DNA from: Bacteroidaceae bacterium
Lineage (GTDB): Bacteria; Bacteroidota; Bacteroidia; Bacteroidales; Bacteroidaceae
Assembly: GCA_017616445.1 (NCBI GenBank)
Contig: JAFZYE010000023.1
Coordinates: 1 to 61,827 of the forward strand
Length of the DNA stretch: 61,827 nt
Direction: 5' to 3'
The notes under the pieces are model-generated. The model did not search any database. It was given only the letters and a program-made list of their open reading frames with translations, and was not told the DNA's origin. This document shows positions 52,797 through 60,606 of this stretch, one piece after another (the first letter of the stretch is position 1; each line of letters begins with the position of its first letter). The position numbers and the translations under genes are program-made.

Positions 52797-53204
52797 TTAT
52801 TGAATTCTGTTTACCACTCTGATCGTTGACAGCAGATTGCCCGCTTCGTCTTTCACGTCTACGTTCCACACATGGATTGTATGACCTGCGCTGATGACCG
52901 TACCGTAACCAATCACAACCCCTTCCGTGGGTGACATCATCACGTGGTTGCCACTCACCTCAATGCCACACACTTTAGCATCCATACCAGCCACATGCAG
53001 CGAACCAGCACCTGCAACAGTCTCAGCCAGAGCCAGATAAGCTCCCCCATGCACGATTCCCATGTGCTGGCGTGTTGATTTCGATATTGGCATCCTCACC
53101 ACCACAAAGTCGTCATCAGTCGGAACGAACACCATCCCCAGTGCTTCCATCAACGTGTCTTTCTTAAACGAGTTCATCACCTCGCATTCTTTTTCTGTCA
53201 GCAT
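52797..53204 (-). CDS. PaaI-type hot-dog thioesterase
   Basis: 135 aa from M at 53204 (MLTEKECEV). The frame to 53246 begins inside the promoter and was rejected. 'HMGIVHGGAYLALAETVAGAGSLHVAG' holds the hot-dog thioesterase motif HGG-x6-E-x4-G, and 'GIEVSGNHVMMSPTEGVVIGYGTV' the second strand region. It may hydrolyse a CoA thioester such as in menaquinone synthesis (menI-like) or phenylacetyl-CoA; the gene context does not decide. Transcribed from the promoter at 53236. Confidence 0.88.
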   Translation of the reverse strand: MLTEKECEVMNSFKKDTLMEALGMVFVPTDDDFVVVRMPISKSTRQHMGIVHGGAYLALAETVAGAGSLHVAGMDAKVCGIEVSGNHVMMSPTEGVVIGYGTVISAGHTIHVWNVDVKDEAGNLLSTIRVVNRIQ

Positions 53205-53235
53205 CGTTATTATCTTGAATTTGATTAAATCATTG

Positions 53236-53243
53236 CAAAGATA
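53236..53243 (-). promoter_or_regulatory. Promoter box of the thioesterase gene
   Basis: TATCTTTG on the minus strand, 32 nt before the ATG. Heptads of the aactcct type run up to it from about 53280. Confidence 0.68.
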
Positions 53244-53246
53244 CAA

Positions 53247-54443
53247 AAAAGTTAGAAGCTAAGAGTTAGGAGTTAGGAGTTTTTTTGATTTTTATCTAAT
53301 TCATAATGCATTATTTCTTAATTCTTAATTTTTAACTCTTAACTTAATAAGCTTTTCACTTTTCTCTTTTTTTCATTATAACGCAAACAATTTGTTTTGT
53401 CAAGTAATTTTTGATAATTTTTCAATCACCAGCGATGATCGTTGAAGGTGAGAGCATTTTTCGAAACTTATCAATTTAATAATTAGTTAGAAGTTAGAAA
53501 TTAGGAGTTAGGAGTTTTTTGATATTTCACTTTTCACTCTTTACTTTTCACTAATATTTGTTTCCCCTAAGGGCTGCAAAATTTTCCCTTAAGGGCTGCA
53601 TTTTTTATCCTTAGTCTCTTCTCAAAAAAACCTAAGGCAGAATATGACGGAATTGTTAATTTGTGAGACCATTTAAGTTAATTCGCATTGATGTGGTCAC
53701 GATGGTCATTTGTCAAAATCGTCATGACCGTTCCCTTTTTGCACCCTCGCGAGTCTGCACGTGTTCCCTCGCGAGCCTGCACGTGTAGCCTCGTGAGGCT
53801 GCAAGTTTTCCCTCGTGTCGCACCACCTATTGCATCCCTTTTAAGAGATACGGCCTTTCTCTATGAGCGAAACGGGTTCTCGCTATGAGTGAAACGGCTT
53901 GTTGCTGGGAGAGAAACGGCCTTTCTCTATTTGATGGTGGTCATGATGGTCATTAGTCAAAATGTCATTTGCGTTTCGCGTCTCAGTGTTACAGTTCAAA
54001 AGCAAGTCAACTCCTAACTTCGAACTACTAACTCCTAACTATTTTCTACAGTACATCTCTAATACATCTCTAATACATCTCTAGTTTATCTCTAGTTTAT
54101 CTCTAGTTCTTCTCTAGTTTCTGTAATTAGAATTATACTAGAGGAAGAATAGAGAAGAATATGAGGGATGCCTGAGAAGAACATAAGGAAAGGCTAAGAA
54201 ATGCAAGGGAAGACATTTCATAGAATTATTGCAACGTTTGTGCCTTTTCTGCGATATGGCCTTTCTCTATGAGCGATACGGTTTTTCTCTACTGGCGATA
54301 AGCCTTGTGCTGTTAGAGATTCATCTCAACTCATAACTCCTAACTCCAGACTCCTAACTGTGTTTCAACTATCAACTTTATCAACAGACTATCAACTTTA
54401 AATCATAAACTTTAAACTTTCTGTCCATTTTTCTTGATAAACA
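53247..54443. repeat. Gene-free repeat cluster before the restriction operon
   Basis: This stretch has no credible gene. It holds heptads (53247-53285, 53490-53515, and a ttttcac run near 53527). Two groups of 22-nt CTGCA dyads follow (53561-53604, two units; 53743-53808, three units plus a fragment). A second 22-nt family of the ctctatgagcgaaacgg type lies at 53832-53919 and 54238-54325. Two copies of a ggtcaygatggtcat stretch (about 53696 and 53936) and an 11-nt array (54053-54215) complete it. A hairpin TCACC...GGTGA lies near 53426-53454. Confidence 0.82.
54053..54215. repeat. 11-nt array, pyrimidine-rich left arm and purine-rich right arm
   Basis: Six units acatctctaat / ttatctctagt (54053-54118), a short centre, then seven purine-rich units at 54139-54215 (tagaggaagaa, tagagaagaat, atgagggatgc, ctgagaagaac, ataaggaaagg, ctaagaaatgc, aagggaagaca). 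The gaagaacataag in the right arm is the exact reverse complement of the cttatgttcttc in the array at 1000. Confidence 0.85.
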
Positions 54444-54475
54444 TTTGGTGGATTCAAATATATATCGTATTTTTG
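54444..54475 (+). promoter_or_regulatory. Promoter of the putative small RNA
   Basis: TTTG 54444-54447, 20 nt, TATTTTTG 54468-54475; predicted start of transcription near 54483. Confidence 0.72.
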
Positions 54476-54482
54476 CAATTGC

Positions 54483-54575
54483 ATCTGCCCTATGCGGCTA
54501 TGATGTCATCTGAGGATGACGGAGCTGATGGGTGGAGCACTACATATTGAAAGGCGTTACTGACGCTTTGTTTTT
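54483..54575 (+). ncRNA. Putative small RNA with terminator-like hairpin
   Basis: Directly after a good promoter is a compact segment with a 6-bp hairpin GTCATC-tgag-GATGAC. It ends in a hairpin formed by the two GCGT/ACGC arms at 54550-54569, followed by gttttt. Size about 90 nt. Open frames on both strands here are short and without clear codon structure. No known RNA family was recognised. Confidence 0.5.
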
Positions 54576-54640
54576 GGCCATTTCGAAACTTAGGAACTTT
54601 TGAATTGCAGGCGAAGGCAAATGCAGAGGTAACTCCACGG

Positions 54641-54720
54641 GGTGTAATATATACTCTCCGTAGTGTGCTGCGAGGATCGAGTGTCCTCAATGCACACTTT
54701 ACGGGTGTATTATATTCTCC
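54641..54720. other. Structured non-coding segment with 17-19 nt direct repeat around a hairpin
   Basis: ggtgtaatatatactctcc (54641-54659) is repeated as ggtgtattatattctcc (54704-54720). Between them AGTGTGC/GCACACT with an inner GAGGA/TCCTC forms a hairpin (54662-54698). A 62-aa open frame from 54605 crosses it; it could be a tiny gene, but the palindromes make a structured RNA or DNA element more likely. The following 54721-54900 has a short tagttg/caacta pairing (54825-54866) and no gene. Confidence 0.5.
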
Positions 54721-54939
54721 AACGTGGGTGTTTCTCTGTCTGTTTCTTGCAATGGGTTTCCTAAGACCTCGAATGGCGAACAGGCAGCAGTAAGCACCCG
54801 CGCTTTTTTATTTGTAGTTGGCGATAGTTATTGAACCTGTTCGCTCAGGGTGTTGGCGGACAACTATAAATAGATTAAGAAAAGAGTAAAGAAATTAATA
54901 GCGTCTTTGGCATCCTTGATTAGGCTGAAGAAGCAGAAT

Positions 54940-55095
54940 TAGGACCTCTGAGAACACATCAGTCAGACAAGGCAATGGATGTTTACGCTCATACGGGCGT
55001 GGACTGTACGATTGTTGTCTGATGTAGGCCGTCCTAAGCCTTGCTTCTCCCAATCCCTCCACGCCCCCTTTTCGAAACGAAGAGAGGGCTTTTTC
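54940..55095 (+). promoter_or_regulatory. Structured leader ending in a terminator-like hairpin at the methyltransferase ATG
   Basis: TAGGAC (54940-54945) pairs with GTCCTA (55031-55036). Inside, CAGACAA (54964-54970) pairs with TTGTCTG (55015-55021) and ACGC (54985-54988) with GCGT (54997-55000). A second possible pairing CAAGGC (54968-54973) / GCCTTG (55038-55043) competes with the first. Then CTTTTCG-aaa-CGAAGAG (55068-55084), flanked by CCCTC/GAGGG, is followed by cTTTTTc and the ATG. This is the layout of an attenuator or of an RNA with a terminator. Confidence 0.55.
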
Positions 55096-56439
55096 ATGTC
55101 AAAGAAGAAAACAATCAATGTTGGAACACTGTTCAGCGGTATAGGCGCATTTGAACATGCTTTAAATCAGTTAAACATAAACCATAAGATTATGTTTGCT
55201 TGTGACAATGGAGAGAGAGAACTCCCCTTGACATTTGGTGATTTGTCACAAATAATACAAGACATGAGCGAAAAACAAATTTTTGATTATTGCTCAAACT
55301 ATATAAATAAGATAGGGGTTAAGAAGGAGTTTCGTAAAATAGAAATAGACAATTTATTTCAATTAATCCAAATACGTGAAAAATTTTTTCCCCTTGAGCC
55401 TGTAATTATAAAATACTATAAGGAAAAAAGAAAAAGCGCAGTAAAACATCTCTTGCCTATAACGCAAGAGCAAATTAATACGATTACAGACGGAATGTCC
55501 ACAAAGCAAAGAGAAGAATTTGTAAATCGTCGTTATGCCCAATTAAAAGAAAGGAACTACGTTAAGGACGCATATATTGCAAATTATAAGATAAATGATT
55601 CTCAATGGCACGAAGATATTCGTTTTTTTGATGCAAATGAGTTTAATAATAAGATTGATATTCTTGTAGGTGGAAGTCCTTGCCAAAGTTTCTCGAACTA
55701 TGGGAAGAAACTTGGGCTCGAAGATGTTAGAGGGACTCTGTTTTATGACTATGCCCGAATTATTAAAGAGTCTCGTCCAAAGATATTTATATATGAGAAC
55801 GTTGAAAATGTTACTAAAAACGATGGGGGTAAAACATGGGAAGTAATGTTCGATGTTTGGCAGTCTCTTGGGTATCATATTGAATGGGCAATCCTAGACG
55901 CAAAAGATTATAATCACCCACAGTTAAGGAGCCGATTATTTTTAATTGGTTTTAGAGAAGATATTTTTACTAAGCCTTACACATTCCCTCCTAAGATGGA
56001 ATTGACCCATCGTAGTACAGAATATCTCGAAGCTGGCCCTATAGATGATATATACTATTTGGGAAAGAAAGGCTTCGAGTGGATTACAACCCCATCCAAA
56101 AACTTACGCAGATCAAGAGTGAACCAAGATGTTATAGGATGCGAGACCGCCAATCAACAAGACAATTGGATAGGTGATTTTCGAGTAGAACACCCTCTAC
56201 CGCATCACTATACAGACACCCGTATTTATGTTGGACAATTTGATTTTGGTGATGGAAACGGAAGAGTAGATGCCGTAGGAAGAAAAATGACTCCTAGAGA
56301 GTGTATGAATTTAATGGGGTTTGATGATACATTCAAAATAGTAGTCAATGATAGTATTGCATATCGTCATGCAGGAAATTCAATTGTTGTTCCTGTATTA
56401 AAAGAGTTAATAAAAAGTATAATTCCTTATATTTCTTGA
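55096..56439 (+). CDS. C5-cytosine DNA methyltransferase of a GTP-dependent RM operon
   Basis: 447 aa from ATG 55096 (MSKKKTINVG); a frame from 54979 reads through the leader hairpins and was rejected. Motif I 'VGTLFSGIGAFE' (about 8-20), motif II acidic 'FACDNGE', motif IV 'GGSPCQSFSNYGKK' with the catalytic Cys (about 198), motif VI 'IYENVENV' (about 233), motif VIII 'QLRSRLFLIGF' (about 276), a variable target domain (290-400) and motifs IX-X 'TPRECMNLMGF...RHAGNSIVVPVL'. It methylates cytosine to protect the host. A helical insert of about 135 residues lies between motifs II and IV. G+C is near 25-28%, much lower than most of the window. It ends 2 nt before the McrB-like gene. Confidence 0.93.
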   Translation: MSKKKTINVGTLFSGIGAFEHALNQLNINHKIMFACDNGERELPLTFGDLSQIIQDMSEKQIFDYCSNYINKIGVKKEFRKIEIDNLFQLIQIREKFFPLEPVIIKYYKEKRKSAVKHLLPITQEQINTITDGMSTKQREEFVNRRYAQLKERNYVKDAYIANYKINDSQWHEDIRFFDANEFNNKIDILVGGSPCQSFSNYGKKLGLEDVRGTLFYDYARIIKESRPKIFIYENVENVTKNDGGKTWEVMFDVWQSLGYHIEWAILDAKDYNHPQLRSRLFLIGFREDIFTKPYTFPPKMELTHRSTEYLEAGPIDDIYYLGKKGFEWITTPSKNLRRSRVNQDVIGCETANQQDNWIGDFRVEHPLPHHYTDTRIYVGQFDFGDGNGRVDAVGRKMTPRECMNLMGFDDTFKIVVNDSIAYRHAGNSIVVPVLKELIKSIIPYIS

Positions 56440-56441
56440 AT

Positions 56442-58232
56442 ATGGACTTTAGCGATTTAGATACCAGTTTAAAAGTGACATTGCAAAATGTTACATTGTA
56501 TTCAAATTGGTTATACAATAACCGCGATGCAATACGACTTGCTGAGAATAAAAGCAGCTTTATTACTTCACGAATAGGGTTTGTTGAAAGTAATAGAGGG
56601 GCCATTATATCATTTTTGAAAAAGACAGGTCTAGTGACTGCTACATTGGAGGTTTCTCCGTTAGCAATGCTTATTGCAAAAGAGGAATTGCTATATAGGG
56701 AGTTGTGTTTAATACATCTTTCAAAAGAAAGCCTTTTTTTAAAAGGGGAACCGAAAGTCAACCTAATCACTTTGCTGAGCAAATATGTTCAAGAGAAAAC
56801 AGAAAACGAATATAACCTTAACGAAATAAGAAACATAGATTTGTCATTTCAAGAAGTAGAAGGGAATAAAAACAGCAATAGTAGAACTGATTATATTGTG
56901 ACACTACTGGAGGGGACGGAACTCTTTAGACATAAGGGTAAAGTAGAAGACGGAGTTGTTGCTTTAACCTCTAAGGCAAGACCAATTTTAGATTATTTTG
57001 CAGAAAGGCCCATTGCGAATTGTGAAGACGATTTAAATTCTGTAAATAGATTTAATTATTTTAGCTCGTTAGAAAAAGGTGTTTTTGGCATTTTGTCCAA
57101 CGATATGCCTATATCTTGGATAGAGTTATTCCCTCATTTAACCCTTGACAATATAAAAAAAATAAAGAACAATTTCAATACTTCTCCAATGAATAAAAAA
57201 TTTCAATGCATTTTTTATGGTGCTCCTGGTACAGGAAAGTCTCATGAAATTAATGAATTAACAAGAGGTAAGAGCGTTATTCGCACAACGTTCCATCCAG
57301 ATAGTGATTACTCAACATTCGTGGGCTGTTATAAGCCAAAGATGAAACGGAGCACCATTACTAAGGATGGGGTGACAACGACAGAGGAGAAGATTGTATA
57401 TAGCTTCGAGCCACAGGCATTCACAAATGCTTACGTGCAGGCTTGGAAGAAAACAGATGACGTGTACTTGATTATTGAGGAAATCAATAGAGGTAACTGC
57501 GCTCAGATATTTGGTGATTTGTTCCAGTTGCTTGATCGCAAGAATGGTGAGTCAGAATACCCTGTGGAAACAGACTCTGCCCTTGCTGACTATTTGCAAA
57601 CAGCATTAGCTAATAGTGAGCGTAATGACATTCCGGCAGAAGTAAAGAATGGTACTAAACTTAAGCTTCCCTCAAACCTTTTCATCTGGGCCACAATGAA
57701 CACAAGTGACCAGAGCCTATTCCCAATTGATTCTGCCTTTAAGCGTCGTTGGGAGTGGAGGTACATGAAAATAAAGAACGAGAGAAAGGAATGGAAGATT
57801 GACGTAAAGATAAAGGATGCCAACGGAGAGGAAAAACTTGTAGATTGGTGGGACTTCATCCGTAAAGTCAACGACATCATCGCCTCTATGACATCGAGTG
57901 CTGACAAGCAGTTGGGTTACTTCTTCTGCAAGGCAGACAAGAAGACTCCAGAAAAGGCAGGTGAGCCAAATAGTGAAAACAATCTTATCTCCGTAGATAC
58001 ATTAGTAAGCAAAGTGCTGTTCTATCTTTGGAACGATGTTTTCAAAGACTATGGTTTTGAGGATGCCTCGTTGTTCCAATATACCAAGATGGAAGACGGT
58101 AAGGAAACGAAGAAGGATTTGACTTTCCCAGACTTCTACAAAGAAGACTGCAATGATGTGAATCCAACAATGGTGACTGATTTCGTTCAGAAGGTAATGA
58201 ACTGGAAGAAAAAGGAAGAAGCGCAGAACTGA
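56442..58232 (+). CDS. McrB-like AAA+ GTPase subunit (LlaJI R1 type)
   Basis: 596 aa, from ATG 56442, two nt after the methyltransferase stop. An in-frame TTG at 56436 overlaps that stop and is a possible alternative. The N-terminal 240 residues have no recognised motif and are AT-rich; they should bind DNA and read the target. The C-terminal part is a McrB-type GTPase: Walker A 'FYGAPGTGKSHEI' (about 260), Walker B 'VYLIIEEINRGNCAQIFGDLFQLLDR' (about 342), and the McrB signature 'WATMNTSDQSLFPIDSAFKRRW' (about 415). With the next gene it forms the GTP-driven motor of a restriction enzyme. Composition changes close to the Walker A codons. Confidence 0.92.
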   Translation: MDFSDLDTSLKVTLQNVTLYSNWLYNNRDAIRLAENKSSFITSRIGFVESNRGAIISFLKKTGLVTATLEVSPLAMLIAKEELLYRELCLIHLSKESLFLKGEPKVNLITLLSKYVQEKTENEYNLNEIRNIDLSFQEVEGNKNSNSRTDYIVTLLEGTELFRHKGKVEDGVVALTSKARPILDYFAERPIANCEDDLNSVNRFNYFSSLEKGVFGILSNDMPISWIELFPHLTLDNIKKIKNNFNTSPMNKKFQCIFYGAPGTGKSHEINELTRGKSVIRTTFHPDSDYSTFVGCYKPKMKRSTITKDGVTTTEEKIVYSFEPQAFTNAYVQAWKKTDDVYLIIEEINRGNCAQIFGDLFQLLDRKNGESEYPVETDSALADYLQTALANSERNDIPAEVKNGTKLKLPSNLFIWATMNTSDQSLFPIDSAFKRRWEWRYMKIKNERKEWKIDVKIKDANGEEKLVDWWDFIRKVNDIIASMTSSADKQLGYFFCKADKKTPEKAGEPNSENNLISVDTLVSKVLFYLWNDVFKDYGFEDASLFQYTKMEDGKETKKDLTFPDFYKEDCNDVNPTMVTDFVQKVMNWKKKEEAQN

Positions 58233-60577
58233 TGTATATCCTGTTTGAAGAACACCAATACGAAAGCCACCTTGTGGAGAAAGTTCTGAAGGATATCTAT
58301 GTCCTGCAGGATGTTGACAAGCGGGTGAGTGTGCAGTATGTGGGCTATTTCTATAATCCGCATCTGCATGACTGTGTGTTCATTCTGCCCAAGGTGTTGC
58401 TGACGGAACAGGAAACATTGGTGGGTGTAAAACAGGAATCTGGAGAATCTGTAACACCAGAAATGGTGCTGGAACCGAAAGGTCAGGAAAAACTGAGCAA
58501 GGAATATAGAAAGTTCATCTATGAGTTCTCTGTTTGGATATATAGGGCATTGAATGTGTTCTACAAAGCCAATCCCAAGAGCAAAGCCATCCTCTATAAG
58601 CATCTGCCACAAGCAGGAAAAGGACGCAGGCATCAGGCGAAAACGTATCTGGACATTGTGCTGTCGCTCATCAACTTCAACCAGGAGAACCGCAACTTCG
58701 TGCTATTCACCATCAAGAACCTGCACAGAGGAAACAACAAAATCAACTGGACGCGTACCATTTCACATTCGCAGGCTTTTGTGCAGGATAAGGATGTGGT
58801 GTATCTGAACCCTGTAAACAAGAAACGCATAGTGAACTATGAGGAGGAACTATTCGTTATCTTCTACAGCATACTGAACTTTCTGAACGGAGCATACGGC
58901 TTCCATACTCCCATCAATATCCAGTATGAACTGATTACGGGTAAGCAGTTCAAACAATATATGCAAGGGATGGGCAAGACGAGGCTGATGCAGATAAAGT
59001 ACAAGTATTTCTCGGACAAGGCCCTTCAACTGTGGGATTTGTGCTACGCATTCTTCGAGAATTCTTATCGGATTGCCATCAACACGAATGCGCAGGAGTA
59101 TCTTTTGGCCAAGAGTTTCAATATCGTATTTGAGGCGATGATTGACGAACTGATAGGTACGCCTCATCAAGATATACCTAAGGGGCTGGCTGATCAGGAC
59201 GATGGCAAACGGGTTGACCACATGTACACAGATTTGGCTTTGACATCAGCAGAAGCCCAAACGAGCAGGGAGGTATATTATATCGGTGACAGCAAATATT
59301 ATAAGAGCGGGCATCCGCTGACATCGGAGTCTATCTATAAGCAGTACACTTACGCACGAAACGTCATACAATGGAATATCAATTTGTTCCTGTCGGACGA
59401 TACTGCATATGATGAACTGGACAAGCAAAAGCGAGAAGTAGATAGAGGTCGCTTTGGAAACATCCACTTACAGGATGCATCTACGACTGAAGGCTACGAT
59501 GTGATACCAAATTTCTTTATCAGCGCCTTTGTCAATGATGATCTTAAGTATAACGTTCAGGAGAACATACGACCACACAAAGACAAAAACGAAGAGCATT
59601 GCACCAAGGTGTCGTATCAATTTCCTGACCGCCTGTTTGACAGAGATACGTTGTTCCTATCTCAGTATGATGTGAACTTCCTATATGTACTCTTCCTGTA
59701 TGCACGTAACAAAGCCAACGAGAAGTCACAATGGAAAGAACATGTAAGGAAAAAGTTCCGCGACGAAATACGAGCTGTCATTCAGAAAGAGTTCATAATA
59801 TATGCGATGCGAGCCCGTTTGGGTGTGGACGGAGCATTATATCTGCAGCAGCACTTCTATGAACTGAACGGCAGAGTGTTCCAACCGTATGGTGAGGAAC
59901 GAATGACGTATTTCGCCTATGCACGTCCAGCGAAGAATTTAGAGAAAACACAGGCACAATACGATGAGTTGTCACGATACTTTGTTATTAAGGAATGCAG
60001 TATGGGAAAAGACCCGCAGGACGTGCTAAAACCCGCTATTGAACAGGAGCTACAGCAACCTGTCGCACATTCGCATTGGTTGACGCTGCACTATTTGGAA
60101 CGATATGCTGATAAAGGCATCCTTGTGGGTTACTACAAGGATGAAGAGCATCTGAAATGGATTTTGGGGCATAACGATAAAGGCTCATTGGTTTACAATG
60201 TACGTTTGCAAGTAAAAGGTGAGGAACCAAGAGCGGGTGCACATACGGCAGGCTTCTATAGCAAGAAAAATGTTCAGTTCGTTATCCTATATACCGATGG
60301 CGTAGAACAAACGGGCGAGTTTCGTGTATTTCATGTAAAGGATACGGCCAGCAAAGTGACCGAAGAACGAATGCGTGGCACATGGTACCCATTCGATGTA
60401 AAGGGCCCTCATTTCTTTTTCCGATTTGACGAGGAGGTGACGCTGGGGAAACTACAGATTCGTGAAATGCTGGCGCATCTGCGAGTAAAACACCTTGAAG
60501 AGTTTGGCTCTTATGAAGAAGGCGAGCCGCTATTTTCTACGGCGGAGGAAGTATTAAAGTATAGAGAGGGATTCTGA
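58232..60577 (+). CDS. McrC-like nuclease subunit (LlaJI R2 type)
   Basis: 781 aa. It overlaps the McrB-like stop by 1 nt (TGATG). The middle holds a PD-(D/E)xK nuclease: 'KRVDHMYTDLAL' followed by 'VYYIGDSKYYKSGHPLTSESIYKQYTYARN' (D-x-K about 352-355), with the conserved 'Q-x-x-x-Y' after it. N-terminal 300 residues are helical and probably contact the GTPase ring; the C-terminal 250 residues ('HWLTLHYLERYADKGILVGYYKD', 'HFFFRFDEEVTLGKLQIREML') are beta-rich. McrC stimulates McrB GTPase and cuts DNA. It is longer than E. coli McrC (about 350 aa), in keeping with LlaJI-type R2. Codon use is like the host. Confidence 0.9.
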   Translation: MYILFEEHQYESHLVEKVLKDIYVLQDVDKRVSVQYVGYFYNPHLHDCVFILPKVLLTEQETLVGVKQESGESVTPEMVLEPKGQEKLSKEYRKFIYEFSVWIYRALNVFYKANPKSKAILYKHLPQAGKGRRHQAKTYLDIVLSLINFNQENRNFVLFTIKNLHRGNNKINWTRTISHSQAFVQDKDVVYLNPVNKKRIVNYEEELFVIFYSILNFLNGAYGFHTPINIQYELITGKQFKQYMQGMGKTRLMQIKYKYFSDKALQLWDLCYAFFENSYRIAINTNAQEYLLAKSFNIVFEAMIDELIGTPHQDIPKGLADQDDGKRVDHMYTDLALTSAEAQTSREVYYIGDSKYYKSGHPLTSESIYKQYTYARNVIQWNINLFLSDDTAYDELDKQKREVDRGRFGNIHLQDASTTEGYDVIPNFFISAFVNDDLKYNVQENIRPHKDKNEEHCTKVSYQFPDRLFDRDTLFLSQYDVNFLYVLFLYARNKANEKSQWKEHVRKKFRDEIRAVIQKEFIIYAMRARLGVDGALYLQQHFYELNGRVFQPYGEERMTYFAYARPAKNLEKTQAQYDELSRYFVIKECSMGKDPQDVLKPAIEQELQQPVAHSHWLTLHYLERYADKGILVGYYKDEEHLKWILGHNDKGSLVYNVRLQVKGEEPRAGAHTAGFYSKKNVQFVILYTDGVEQTGEFRVFHVKDTASKVTEERMRGTWYPFDVKGPHFFFRFDEEVTLGKLQIREMLAHLRVKHLEEFGSYEEGEPLFSTAEEVLKYREGF

Positions 60578-60606
60578 CCTTAAGCTTTCAAATATCTTTC
60601 TTCGTC

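Noticed and set aside
52762-52869. N-terminal extension of the small lipoprotein
   Set aside because: It overlaps the thioesterase gene and would bury the lipoprotein signal.
54490-54793. Small protein genes in the RNA region
   Set aside because: Overlapping frames on both strands cross hairpins and a terminator; no sign of coding was seen, although a tiny gene cannot be excluded.
54979-55095. N-terminal extension of the methyltransferase
   Set aside because: It would translate the leader hairpins; motif I lies at the expected distance from ATG 55096.
54900-55095. Retron-type RNA
   Set aside because: No reverse transcriptase follows; the downstream gene is a DNA methyltransferase.
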